From: Sporomusa sphaeroides DSM 2875
Lineage (GTDB): Bacteria; Bacillota; Negativicutes; Sporomusales; Sporomusaceae
Assembly (NCBI RefSeq): GCF_001941975.2
Contig: NZ_CP146991.1
Span: 1,179,501-1,243,500, forward strand
Direction: 5' to 3'
DNA length: 64,000 nt
In this document: positions 7,396-17,410 of the stretch, piece after piece
Layout: each line of letters begins with the position of its first letter
Position numbering within the stretch: the first letter of the stretch is position 1
Notes under the pieces: model-generated
The model's input: the letters and a program-made list of their open reading frames with translations, nothing else
What the model was told of the DNA's origin: nothing
Databases searched by the model: none
Program-made: the position numbers and the translations under genes

Positions 7396-8919
7396 ATGAC
7401 TGTCATTACATTGGGCTCCCCGCTGAATCTGGAAGAATTTCTTCAAATCGCCCGCTTTGGGGCAAAGATTGAATTTTCTCCTGAATATTGCCGGCGGGTT
7501 ACCAGGGCCCGCCAACTGATCGAAAAAGCTGTTGATGAAAACCGGGTGATGTATGGTGTTACCACTGGTTTTGGTTCCCTGAGCACCCGGGTAATCAACG
7601 CCGAGCAGGTAGAGCAGCTGCAGCGCAACATTGTGCTTTCCCATTCTACCTCGGTAGGAGCACCCTACACCGTGGAGGAAGCCCGGGCCACCATGCTGAT
7701 GGTGTTGCAAAATCTGGGCAGGGGCCACAGCGGCGTACGACTGGAATTGCTGGAATTGCTGCGGGAAATGCTCAACCGCAACGTTACCCCCTGGATGCCC
7801 AGGGAGGGTTCGGTAGGGTATTTGGCCCCCGAAGCCCACCTGGCGCTGGTGCTCATGGGCGAAGGGCAGGCATATGTTGAGAGTCGATTGATGTCCGGGA
7901 AAGACGCCCTGGAACAGGCGGGGCTTGCTCCCCTGCCGCTGGGCGCTAAGGAGGGTCTGGCACTGGTGTCCGGCACCACCACGGTGACGGCACTGGCAAG
8001 TCTTGCGTTGTACGATATGATTCAGGCGGCCAAAAGTGCCGACATCATTGGGGCGGTTTCCCTGGAGGTGCTCAGGGGTGTTATGCGGGCGTTTGATCCG
8101 CGGGTTATGTCGGTGCGCCCCCACCCGGAGCAGGACGGTACTGCCGAAAATGTGAGGCGTATTCTCTCCGACTCTGCTGTTCTCAAACACTTTGAGGGTA
8201 CAAGATTGCAGGACGCTCTGTCCTTGCGATGTATTCCCCAGCTTCACGGCGCCTCTAAAAAGACCTTTTATGACGCAAGGCGAACGCTGGAAATTGAGAT
8301 GAACTCTTGCTGCGACAACCCCATCATCTGGGATGACAACGGCGATGCCGACGTGATTTCCGCCTGCAACTGCGACTCGGCTTATGTAGGCATTGCCATG
8401 GACAGCGCCGCCATCGCCTCCACTATGCTGGCCAAAATGTCGGAGCGGCGCAACAACCGCATCATTGATGAGAGCCTGTCAGGCTATCCGGCATTTCTGG
8501 TGGATAATCCGGGGCTGAATTCCGGCCTGATGCTTGCCCAGTACAGCCAGGCGGGACTGTTGGGCGACATGCGTATTCTCTCCACCTCCGCTGTCATCGA
8601 CAACACCCCCACCTGCTGTAACCAGGAGGATTATGTGGCTATGGGGTACAATGCTGCGAAAAAGGCGCTGCAGGTAGTGGAAAAGTTGGAGTATATTCTG
8701 GCGATCGAATTGCTTTCAGGCTATCAGGCACAGCAATTTTTAGACCCAACTCTTGCCCGTAGCAAGGTAACAGCTCGCATTCTGGAGGACATCGGCAAAT
8801 CGGTACCTGTGATGAAGGAGGATCTTTTTCTACACCCTCACATCGAGTTTCTGCGGGATATGATTCATACCGGAAGGCTGGTTGAACTGGCCGAGGAAAT
8901 CATCGGCCCTATGAAATAG
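7396..8919 (+). CDS. Second HAL/PAL-family lyase with the MIO triad deleted
   Basis: This 507-residue paralogue keeps more of the canonical family sequence than its neighbour, including YGVTTGFGSLSTR near residue 53 with the catalytic Tyr. At residues 138-146 it reads GSVGYLAPE, which aligns with GSVGASGDLAPLAH only if three residues including Ala-Ser-Gly are deleted. It therefore should not contain MIO. The later blocks SLRCIPQLHGA and NQEDYVAMG are well kept, so the fold and probably an active site are intact. It may be the betaine-cleaving enzyme or a partner or isomer-specific relative of the first lyase. A GAGGAGG site precedes the ATG, and the operon continues to the BCCT gene. Confidence 0.88.
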   Translation: MTVITLGSPLNLEEFLQIARFGAKIEFSPEYCRRVTRARQLIEKAVDENRVMYGVTTGFGSLSTRVINAEQVEQLQRNIVLSHSTSVGAPYTVEEARATMLMVLQNLGRGHSGVRLELLELLREMLNRNVTPWMPREGSVGYLAPEAHLALVLMGEGQAYVESRLMSGKDALEQAGLAPLPLGAKEGLALVSGTTTVTALASLALYDMIQAAKSADIIGAVSLEVLRGVMRAFDPRVMSVRPHPEQDGTAENVRRILSDSAVLKHFEGTRLQDALSLRCIPQLHGASKKTFYDARRTLEIEMNSCCDNPIIWDDNGDADVISACNCDSAYVGIAMDSAAIASTMLAKMSERRNNRIIDESLSGYPAFLVDNPGLNSGLMLAQYSQAGLLGDMRILSTSAVIDNTPTCCNQEDYVAMGYNAAKKALQVVEKLEYILAIELLSGYQAQQFLDPTLARSKVTARILEDIGKSVPVMKEDLFLHPHIEFLRDMIHTGRLVELAEEIIGPMK

Positions 8920-8958
8920 ACTTTCCCGGCACTTGGTAATTGAGAGCGGGGAGGTCGA

Positions 8959-8991
8959 ATGGTTGTTCAATATTCAATACGTTGGAGGTGA
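8959..8991 (+). CDS. Candidate 10-codon leader ORF
   Basis: GGGGAGG lies 4 bases before an ATG that opens 10 codons (MVVQYSIRWR) and stops in TGATG, overlapping the next short frame. It sits in the 142-base gap before the BCCT gene. It may be a coupling or leader peptide; the evidence is only the ribosome site and the chain of overlaps. Confidence 0.3.
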   Translation: MVVQYSIRWR

Positions 8992-9065
8992 TGGTTGCAG
9001 TTTCGCGCAGAGGGGTTGTAAGCAGGACTAATATTTTATTGGTGAAAGGAAGGCAGAGCTTATGA
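8991..9065 (+). CDS. Candidate 24-codon leader ORF coupled to the BCCT gene
   Basis: This short frame starts at the A of the preceding TGATG and ends in an ATGA overlap with the BCCT start at 9062. Its own GGAGG is only 2 bases from the ATG, which is too close for efficient initiation, so re-initiation would be needed. The peptide is basic (about four Arg and one Lys) and has no recognised domain. Confidence 0.3.
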   Translation: MVAVSRRGVVSRTNILLVKGRQSL

Positions 9066-10672
9066 GTACACAAACCCATACTCCGGTAGAAAAGAACTCC
9101 GGCAAGGGGCTTTTGGACGGTGTCCGCAAAGACGTTTTTATTCCAGGCGTCATTCTCTTCGGCATTGCGGCAATCATCGGAATTGTAAACAACAAGGCGC
9201 TGACCGAAAGCTCCCAGGCGTTCTTTGTTTGGTCTTTGGAGAACTTTGGCTGGTTATACCAGTATGTGTTAATGAGCAGCACCATTCTGGTGGCCATTAT
9301 CACGTTTTCCAAGCTGGGCAACATCAAACTGGGCGGCGCAGACGCCCAGCCCAAATACCCCTTCTGGACCTGGTTTGCCATGACCCTCACCGGCGGCGTG
9401 GCCACAGGCATTGTCACCTGGGGCGTCAATGAGCCACTGATTTATTACGGCAATGTCTGGGGCGAACTGGATGCTTTAGGCATCAAGCCCTTTACCGCCG
9501 AAGCGGCACGATTTGCCATGGGACGCAGCTTTTATAACTGGACCTTTATGCCTTATTCAATTTATGCCCTGTGCGGCGTACTGGTGGCCTACCTATATTT
9601 TAATAAAAAGCAAAAGCTCAATGTTACCGCCACTCTCCAGCCTGTTTTCGGCAAGCGGATTACCCAAGGCGCTCTGGCTGCCTCTGTGGACTGCCTGTCC
9701 ATGCTGGCTCTGGGTGTGGGTATCTGCGGCGGCCTTGCCATGTGCATTACTCTGGTAGTTACCGGCCTGCGCACCTACGGCATACAGGAAAGCCTGTCGC
9801 TGTTTGTAATGATCGGTGTGGCGCTAATTTTCGTCTTCACATTCTCCTCCTATGTCGGCATGGACAGGGGGCTGAAGGTGTTGGGCAATCTCAACGCCTG
9901 GTTCTATTACGGCATTTTGGCTCTGCTGCTATTCACCGGCCCCCTGCTGTTCATTCTGCGCAACAGCACTGCCGGTCTGGCCGAATGGCTGCATTACTTT
10001 TGGCTGTGGGGACTTGATCCCATTGATATAGGCGGCGCGGCCCTCACCCGTTCCTGGACCTTGTTTGACTGGGCCTGCTGGATCGCCTATGCACCGGTAA
10101 CCGGCATCTTCCTGGCCATGATGGCCAGAGGACGCACCATTCGGGAATTTCTCGTTGTCAACTGGATTCTTCCTTCTGTATTCGGCTTGGTATGGTTCAG
10201 TATCTGGGGCAACAACGCACTCTACATGCAGATGTCCGGCACGGCTGACTTGGTGGGTGCTATCAACCAGGGCGGCGCAGTTATGGCTCTATGGGAGTTT
10301 CTCAAGCATCTTCCCTTCGGTCTTGGGATCATCGTTATTCCTGTGAATATCTTTATCATCATCATTTCCTTTGTTACGGCGGCTGATGCCACCCTGACAA
10401 ATGTAGGCTCCATGTGCATGAAGGATGTTCCCATCGGTACCGAGCCTCCCGGCTTTATTAAGATTATTTGGGGCATTATCATCGGCGTCGTGGCTGTGGT
10501 TATGTCAGCCTTCGGCGGCGGCGCTCAGGGTGTTGACGGCGTTAAGGCGCTGGCAACGGCAGGCGGATTTTTGGTGCTCTTTGTATTCCTGTTCCAAATT
10601 ATCGCGGCAGTCAAGGTGTTCTTTGGTCAAAAGACAGCCAGTGATGTGCTGGACGCGACAGAAGAAGAGTAA
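9062..10672 (+). CDS. BCCT-family quaternary-ammonium transporter
   Basis: This 536-residue inner-membrane protein belongs to the betaine/carnitine/choline transporter family and should have 12 membrane helices. The family signature is clear at about residue 335: WTLFDWACWIAYAPVTGIFL, with the following RGRTIREF cytoplasmic loop. An early conserved block, WGVNEPLIYYG, is also present. BCCT proteins either co-transport betaines with Na+ or H+, or exchange them (CaiT type); which applies here is not decided. Its place between the MIO-less lyases and a hydroxylase suggests that it imports the catabolic substrate. It is preceded by two tiny overlapping frames and GAAAGGAAGG. Confidence 0.93.
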   Translation: MSTQTHTPVEKNSGKGLLDGVRKDVFIPGVILFGIAAIIGIVNNKALTESSQAFFVWSLENFGWLYQYVLMSSTILVAIITFSKLGNIKLGGADAQPKYPFWTWFAMTLTGGVATGIVTWGVNEPLIYYGNVWGELDALGIKPFTAEAARFAMGRSFYNWTFMPYSIYALCGVLVAYLYFNKKQKLNVTATLQPVFGKRITQGALAASVDCLSMLALGVGICGGLAMCITLVVTGLRTYGIQESLSLFVMIGVALIFVFTFSSYVGMDRGLKVLGNLNAWFYYGILALLLFTGPLLFILRNSTAGLAEWLHYFWLWGLDPIDIGGAALTRSWTLFDWACWIAYAPVTGIFLAMMARGRTIREFLVVNWILPSVFGLVWFSIWGNNALYMQMSGTADLVGAINQGGAVMALWEFLKHLPFGLGIIVIPVNIFIIIISFVTAADATLTNVGSMCMKDVPIGTEPPGFIKIIWGIIIGVVAVVMSAFGGGAQGVDGVKALATAGGFLVLFVFLFQIIAAVKVFFGQKTASDVLDATEEE

Positions 10673-10686
10673 ACGGGCGGTATTCC

Positions 10687-10716
10687 GGGGAAGCCTGTAA
10701 CTTTACAGTCTTCCCC
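10687..10716 (+). terminator. Hairpin between BCCT and hydroxylase genes
   Basis: The arms GGGGAAG (10687-10693) and CTTCCCC (10710-10716) pair, with an inner CTGTAA/TTACAG stem. Only two T residues follow, so it may be a partial terminator or an mRNA processing/stability element that lowers expression of the hydroxylase relative to the lyases. Confidence 0.5.
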
Positions 10717-10741
10717 TTATGGTACTGACAGGAGGGAAGAA

Positions 10742-11218
10742 ATGCTAATTGACCTTACGGTAAACGGAAAGCCGCACACGTTAGCGGTAGAACCGCAGGA
10801 AAGGCTGCTTGACCTGTTGCGGTTAAAGCTGAAACTGACTGGTGCCAAAGAAGGCTGCGGTGAAGGCGAATGCGGTGCCTGTACAGTTATTATGAGTGGC
10901 GAAGCTGTTAATGCCTGCATGGTGCTGGCTTATCAGGCCAGAAATGCCGAAATTCTGACAATTGAAGGCTTGGCGTCTGGCGGTGAACTTGATGCTGTGC
11001 AGCAGGCCTTTGTCCAGCATGGTGCCGTACAATGCGGCTATTGCACACCAGGTATGGTTATGAGCAGTAAGGCCTTATTGATGAGAAACACTAAGCCAAC
11101 CGAAGCTGAAATAAAAGAGGCCCTTGCCGGGAACCTTTGCCGGTGCACCGGCTATGTAAATATTATCAAAGCAGTTAAGTCTGCTGCCGAGGGGATGAAC
11201 GGAGGCCAAAGCAGATGA
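10742..11218 (+). CDS. Molybdenum hydroxylase small subunit, two [2Fe-2S] clusters
   Basis: This 158-residue protein is the electron-transfer subunit of a xanthine dehydrogenase/CO dehydrogenase (aerobic type) family enzyme. The plant-ferredoxin-like cluster uses Cys in GCGEGECGACTVI (about residues 38-50), and the second cluster uses QCGYCTPG and NLCRCTGY (about residues 99-140). It passes electrons from the molybdenum site to FAD. A GGAGGGAAG site precedes the ATG. It overlaps the FAD subunit gene by 4 bases (ATGA), so the subunits are translationally coupled. Confidence 0.93.
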   Translation: MLIDLTVNGKPHTLAVEPQERLLDLLRLKLKLTGAKEGCGEGECGACTVIMSGEAVNACMVLAYQARNAEILTIEGLASGGELDAVQQAFVQHGAVQCGYCTPGMVMSSKALLMRNTKPTEAEIKEALAGNLCRCTGYVNIIKAVKSAAEGMNGGQSR

Positions 11219-12063
11219 CCGGCTGTGTGATTGCGGGTTTTTCCAAGCTGGAGGATGTTTTACAGGAACTTACCCATGCCCCGGCTCAAACGGTATTTGT
11301 CAGCGGCGGTACTGATTTTATCAATAATGGCCTGGGAAATAATGCCGAACTGGTGATCGATCTTTCCCAGGTGGCAGAGCTAAAGTATATTAAAGACTTA
11401 GGTTCTGAAATCAGGATCGGCGGCGGCACCACCTTTGCTGCTATTGCAGCCAGTCCGGTTATTAAAGCCAAAGCCGGTGCGCTGGCGCAGGCGGCAGGTC
11501 AGGTAGGTTCGGTGCAAATAAGAAACCGGGCGACAATCGGCGGCAATATTGCCAGTGGCTCACCTGCCGGTGACAGTCTGCCGGTGCTGGCAGTCTATAA
11601 TGCCGGCATCCATACTGCCGGACCGGAGGGCGCGCGTGTCCTAACCCTGGCACAAGCCCTAAACGGGCTTCCGGCGAAAGAATTAATAACTGAAATTGTT
11701 ATTCCGGTTGCTGCCGGGAGCCGCAGCGGGTTCGTAAAAGTTGGCAGTCGGTCTCAGGTGACCATTGCTAAGATGAGTTTGGCCGCCCAGGTTATTTATG
11801 ACAGCAGTAAAAACATGATTGTCGAGGGCAAGGTGGCTATGGGCGCTCTGGGCAAAACGCCGGTATGTCCGCTTGCCATTCAAAAATTTTTCAGCCAGCA
11901 GGTAGTTGACGAAAGTTTTGCTGCCAACTTATCATTGCTGTTGGCCGAAACGGTAGATGAGATGATAACAGGCCGGGCTTCCCATCCCTACAAAAAGGCA
12001 GCCGTGAGGGGATTGGCTCATGACTTGACCGGGCTTTTGTTTGCCGCTTGTAACAGGAATTAA
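11215..12063 (+). CDS. Molybdenum hydroxylase FAD subunit
   Basis: This 282-residue protein is the middle (FAD-binding) subunit of the xanthine dehydrogenase family. FAD contacts are visible as the pyrophosphate loop VSGGTDFINNGLGN (near residue 30) and the block IRNRATIGGNIASGSPAGDS near residue 102. It lacks the 4Fe-4S insert found in 4-hydroxybenzoyl-CoA reductase. It receives electrons from the two [2Fe-2S] clusters. The start overlaps the small-subunit stop. Confidence 0.92.
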   Translation: MTGCVIAGFSKLEDVLQELTHAPAQTVFVSGGTDFINNGLGNNAELVIDLSQVAELKYIKDLGSEIRIGGGTTFAAIAASPVIKAKAGALAQAAGQVGSVQIRNRATIGGNIASGSPAGDSLPVLAVYNAGIHTAGPEGARVLTLAQALNGLPAKELITEIVIPVAAGSRSGFVKVGSRSQVTIAKMSLAAQVIYDSSKNMIVEGKVAMGALGKTPVCPLAIQKFFSQQVVDESFAANLSLLLAETVDEMITGRASHPYKKAAVRGLAHDLTGLLFAACNRN

Positions 12064-12087
12064 TTTATTTTGTTAGGAGGGAACGGG

Positions 12088-14382
12088 ATGGAAGACAAAC
12101 CGGCGCGTAATTTCAAATATGTCGGCAGGTCAATACCCATCGAAGATGGAGCAGCCAAAGCAAGCGGGCGAATCCGGTATACCGGCGACATGGCTATCGA
12201 CGGGATGCTGCATGCTCACCTGGTGTTCAGCCAGGTTCCGCATGGGCGGATTAAGAATATTGACATTTCCGAGGCCATGGCTGTGCCTGGCGTTGTAAAA
12301 ATATATATGCGTGACAATGCGCCGCAAATCAGATTTAACTCGCAAGTATGGTTTGCCGGTCAGAATGCAGTTGAAGATCAGGAGCTATTCCCCGAGGTTG
12401 TTCGTTTTATTGGTGATACGGTAGCGGCGGTGGTTGCCGAAACCAAGGCGGCGGCCCTAACTGCTGCAAGTCTCATAAAGACTGACTATGAACTCTTGCC
12501 AATGGTTATTGATCCGGAGGATGCCCTCAGCGGCCAGGTTGCTGTCCATGACAGCGGCAACCCGTTTTTTACCATGGAAACCAGCTATGGCGATACGGCA
12601 GCTGCCATGGCGGCACCGGAAGGCATAGTAGTCGAAGACCGGGTAGAAACTCCTAAAATTCATCATGCAGCTATGGAAAATCACGTATGTATTGCCGCAC
12701 CGGATCATCGAGGGAGAATAACGGTGCATAGTCCCTGCCAGATCGTATATTCTGTGCGGCTTATTGTGGCCAAAGTCCTGGGGCTGCCCTATCATAAAAT
12801 CCGGGTTATCAAAACTCCCATCGGCGGATCTTTTGGCGGCAAGCAGGAAATAACCCTTGAGCCGTACTGCGCCTTCTTTGCCAAAGATTTGAACAGGCCG
12901 GTAAAGATAGAATTTGATCGGTTGGCCAGTATAATTGCCACCCGGACCAGAACCAAGACCATCGGTTATGTAAAAACCGTGGTAAGTCCTGAAGGCAAGA
13001 TCATGGCGCGGGACATGAAGCATATTATCGATACAGGGGCCTATACTTCCAATGGCCGTGTCATTTGTTATGCGATGGGCAAAAAGCTGTCCAGGCTGTA
13101 CCGTATTCCCAGCCAGCATTATCAGGCCATAGCCGTGCATACCAATACGGCCATAGCAGGAGCGGCGCGGGGCTATGGATCGCCGCAGGTGCAAACCATT
13201 GCCGAGATCAATCTGGATAATGTGGCCAGGCGTTTACAAATGGACCCTGTTGAATTTCGGCTGAAAAATCTGGTACACCCCTTTGACGCTGATCCGGGCG
13301 GCGGGCCTAATCTGGGCAATGCCAGGATTATCGATTGTGTGCACAAAGGCGCCGAGGCTTTTGGCTGGCGTGAGAAATGGAACAGGACTAAGCCTGAGGG
13401 GCGATGGCAGACCGGTGTAGGCATGGCTTGTGCCACTCATGGTAACGGCTATTACGGAGCCTACCAGGAATTTGGCACAATGACGATAAGAATGCTCGAA
13501 GACGGCAGTATTATGCTTAATGCCGGCTTGCACGACCTGGGCAATGGCACGGTAACCGCCATGAAACAGATTGTGGCCGAGGTGCTGGAGGTTGCGCTTG
13601 ATATGATTGAGGCGCCTGAGGCTGACACTGATATTAGTCCCTATGATATCGGCTGCCAGGCCAGCCGGGTTATCCACGTTTGCGGCGCCAATGCCATGCA
13701 GGCTGCCGAGGAATTGCGCAGCCTGCTGATCCGGGAGTCGGCTAAAATATTTCAGTGCAGTGAGGAAGAGGTATTGCTTGAAAATGGCATGGTCTATACC
13801 AGCCGCGAACCGGAAAAGAAAATCGGCTATGGACAAATGGCGGCTGCTATTCAGCAAAAAAATCAGGTCGAGCTTATTTGTACCATTACCTATCGATCCC
13901 CGGCCAACCCCGGTTCATATGCTGTAAACTTCGTCGAAGTGGCTGTGGACACTTATACCGGTTTTGTCAAGGTGGTGGACGTTGTAGCCGTACATGATAT
14001 TGGCCAGGCCATCAATACCGGTTTTGTAGAAGGGCAAATTCATGGGGGTGTGCAAATGGGACTGGGGCTGGCAATCAGCGAAGATATTGCTTATGACGCC
14101 CGGACAGGTGTTGCCGGTGGCGCTAGCTTTAGTAAGTACCATCTGGTTAATGCACCCGATATGCCGCCGGTCAGAGTCCTCTTAATTGAAGAGGGCGAAG
14201 AGCATGGACCATATGGAGCTAAAAGTGTGGGTGAACTTGCAACAATCCCCGTTACGGCGGCTACCGTAAACGCCATTAACCATGCGCTTGCCGCCAACTT
14301 CACAATTCTGCCGGTTACCCCGGATAAAATTATGGCAATGCTTACGGCCCGGCAGGCAAGTAACCGTACATTACTTCGGTAG
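12088..14382 (+). CDS. Molybdenum hydroxylase large subunit (molybdopterin-binding)
   Basis: This 764-residue catalytic subunit belongs to the xanthine dehydrogenase/nicotinate dehydrogenase family and hydroxylates a heteroaromatic or aldehyde carbon with water-derived oxygen. Cofactor motifs are GGSFGGKQE (near residue 250), AGAARGYGSPQ (near 360) and the C-terminal GAKSVGE, whose Glu matches the catalytic Glu of xanthine dehydrogenase. I chose the ATG at 12088, 5 bases after AGGAGGG; an upstream TTG frame is unlikely. In this operon it could hydroxylate the imidazole product left after trimethylamine elimination. The true substrate is not shown by sequence. Confidence 0.92.
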   Translation: MEDKPARNFKYVGRSIPIEDGAAKASGRIRYTGDMAIDGMLHAHLVFSQVPHGRIKNIDISEAMAVPGVVKIYMRDNAPQIRFNSQVWFAGQNAVEDQELFPEVVRFIGDTVAAVVAETKAAALTAASLIKTDYELLPMVIDPEDALSGQVAVHDSGNPFFTMETSYGDTAAAMAAPEGIVVEDRVETPKIHHAAMENHVCIAAPDHRGRITVHSPCQIVYSVRLIVAKVLGLPYHKIRVIKTPIGGSFGGKQEITLEPYCAFFAKDLNRPVKIEFDRLASIIATRTRTKTIGYVKTVVSPEGKIMARDMKHIIDTGAYTSNGRVICYAMGKKLSRLYRIPSQHYQAIAVHTNTAIAGAARGYGSPQVQTIAEINLDNVARRLQMDPVEFRLKNLVHPFDADPGGGPNLGNARIIDCVHKGAEAFGWREKWNRTKPEGRWQTGVGMACATHGNGYYGAYQEFGTMTIRMLEDGSIMLNAGLHDLGNGTVTAMKQIVAEVLEVALDMIEAPEADTDISPYDIGCQASRVIHVCGANAMQAAEELRSLLIRESAKIFQCSEEEVLLENGMVYTSREPEKKIGYGQMAAAIQQKNQVELICTITYRSPANPGSYAVNFVEVAVDTYTGFVKVVDVVAVHDIGQAINTGFVEGQIHGGVQMGLGLAISEDIAYDARTGVAGGASFSKYHLVNAPDMPPVRVLLIEEGEEHGPYGAKSVGELATIPVTAATVNAINHALAANFTILPVTPDKIMAMLTARQASNRTLLR

Positions 14383-14437
14383 TGTCAGGTTTTGGGGAGT
14401 GCGGATGAAAAACTGTAACATTGTACCCCGGATATAC

Positions 14438-14467
14438 TTGACAAATGTATCCTGGGTTAGGTATCAT
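14438..14467 (+). promoter_or_regulatory. Housekeeping promoter of the met operon
   Basis: TTGACA (14438-14443) and TATCAT (14462-14467) are separated by 18 bases. The start point would lie about 25-30 bases before the SAM riboswitch, which fits this promoter driving the riboswitch and metX. Confidence 0.65.
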
Positions 14468-14497
14468 ATATACATCTACCAATAAATTAATATTGAA

Positions 14498-14655
14498 CTC
14501 TTATCCAGAGAGGTCGAGGGACTGGCCCGATGACACCCGGCAACCGGCGCAATGCGCAGTGGTGCTAATTCCAGCAGGAATCAGTAGATATTCCTGGGAG
14601 ATGAGAGGGGCTTTATGTATGCCGGTTTGCCCCCTCTTTGCAGAGGGGGTTTTTT
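14498..14655 (+). promoter_or_regulatory. SAM-I (S-box) riboswitch with terminator
   Basis: The conserved S-box core is present: P1 arms CTCTTATC (14498-14505) and GATGAGAG (14600-14607), then AGAGAGGTCGAGGGACTGGC and the GATGACACCCGGCAACC block, followed by GTGGTGCTAATTCC. The expression platform ends in the stem CCCCCTC/GAGGGGG (14630-14649) and six Ts. The G-rich 3' side of P1 can pair with the C-rich terminator arm. High SAM should therefore stop transcription before metX. Confidence 0.95.
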
Positions 14656-14714
14656 ATTAGCTCTTCTGCATGAAACCAATTAGGTCTAATCATTATAGTA
14701 GGAGGGAGGATATC

Positions 14715-15917
14715 ATGGTTGTTACCTTTTTTCCGGGGTTTAGATGGCGGCCGCAACTTAAGCTGGCTCAAGTTACGACACCTGAGCAGCCGCTGGATTT
14801 AGTTCAGGGCGGTTGTTTAGAGCAGGTTACGGTAGCTTATGAAACCTACGGCCAGCTGTCAGAAGGACGCGACAATGTAATTTTGGTGGCGCATGCATTA
14901 ACCGGTGACAGCCATCCTGCGGCGCATGACCAATATGATGAGCAGGGCTGGTGGGAACCCTTAATTGGCCCAGGCCGGCCGCTTGATACCACCCGGTTTT
15001 TTGTTATTTGTGCCAATGTGCTTGGCGGCTGCCAAGGGACTACCGGCCCGTCTTCGCTTGAGCCTGCCACCGGCAAGCCTTATGGCATGAGATTTCCGGA
15101 AATTACCGTCAAAGATATGGTCCGGGTCCAGAAACGGCTGCTGGATATATTAGGGATTGAGCACTTATCCCTGGTGGTGGGAGGCTCAATGGGCGGGATG
15201 CAGGCAGTGCAATGGGCGGTTGATTATCCTGGCTTTGTGGATGCAGCGATTGTCATTGCCGCACCCGGCTATTCCTCTCCACAGGCTATTGCTTACAACC
15301 GTGTAGGCCGCCAAGCCGTCACGCTTGACCCCGCGTGGCAAAATGGCGACTATTACGGCAGTCCGGGACCCAAGCAGGGTTTGGCTGCTGCCCGGGCCTT
15401 AGGGATGATTACCTATCAGAGCGAGTTGTCTATGTCATATAAGTTTGGCCGGCGGACGCGGGCCGGACAATTTGAAATTGAAAATTATCTTGATTATCAG
15501 GGCGAAGGCATGGTAAAAAGGTTTGATGCCAACTCGTATTTGTATTTGCTGCGAGCATTGGACCTCTTTGATATTGGTACCGGCTATTCTTCTTATGAAG
15601 CGGCTTTGGCAAGAATAGATGCCAGAATACTGGTAGTGGGAGTAAGTTCTGATATTTTATATCCGCCGCACCAGCAGGAAGAATTAGCGAAAGCCCTGCG
15701 GCAAGCAGGTGTATGCACCGACTTTGCCATCATTGACAGCCCGCATGGGCATGATGGATTTCTCATTGATTTTCATTTGCTCAGGCCCATACTGACCAAT
15801 TTTATTAATAAAGTTCTGCCGGTTTCTGCCGTGGTACCTATTAGGCAGTGGATTAAGTTCAGAGCATCCAGCCTGGCTTATTTGGGGGCCAGGCTGGTGC
15901 CGGACGTTTCCGTGTAA
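14715..15917 (+). CDS. metX: Homoserine O-acetyltransferase
   Basis: This 400-residue alpha/beta-hydrolase transfers acetyl from acetyl-CoA to homoserine, the first committed step of methionine synthesis. The nucleophile Ser is in GGSMGGMQAVQWA (near residue 158) and the catalytic His is in DSPHGHDGF near the C terminus. I chose the ATG at 14715 after AGGAGGGAGG; an in-frame ATG at 14670 has no site. It lies directly under the SAM riboswitch and upstream of metY, which uses its product. It could acylate with succinyl rather than acetyl groups, but the MetX fold makes acetyl more likely. Confidence 0.95.
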   Translation: MVVTFFPGFRWRPQLKLAQVTTPEQPLDLVQGGCLEQVTVAYETYGQLSEGRDNVILVAHALTGDSHPAAHDQYDEQGWWEPLIGPGRPLDTTRFFVICANVLGGCQGTTGPSSLEPATGKPYGMRFPEITVKDMVRVQKRLLDILGIEHLSLVVGGSMGGMQAVQWAVDYPGFVDAAIVIAAPGYSSPQAIAYNRVGRQAVTLDPAWQNGDYYGSPGPKQGLAAARALGMITYQSELSMSYKFGRRTRAGQFEIENYLDYQGEGMVKRFDANSYLYLLRALDLFDIGTGYSSYEAALARIDARILVVGVSSDILYPPHQQEELAKALRQAGVCTDFAIIDSPHGHDGFLIDFHLLRPILTNFINKVLPVSAVVPIRQWIKFRASSLAYLGARLVPDVSV

Positions 15918-15991
15918 GGCAGCAAGCCCGGCCAGTGTAAGACAGGGGCATTTCCTAAGCGATATTTATATACAAAATACATATAAAATGA

Positions 15992-17287
<1,296 letters not shown>

Positions 17288-17410
17288 TGAAGCTATATTT
17301 CTTCCTCCTATAGCCGTAAGGAATCCTATGTATGCCTAAGGTATATTTTACTGGTAAAGTGAATAAGGTATACAATAAAGGTAGACTTACGGTATATAGG
17401 AGGAAGAGTT

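Noticed and set aside
7312-8247. Minus-strand frame inside the second lyase
   Set aside because: It lacks a start site and overlaps a conserved enzyme.
12457-13194. Minus-strand frame of 245 codons inside the molybdenum hydroxylase large subunit
   Set aside because: The plus-strand frame is clearly conserved; the shadow has no family match or start signal.
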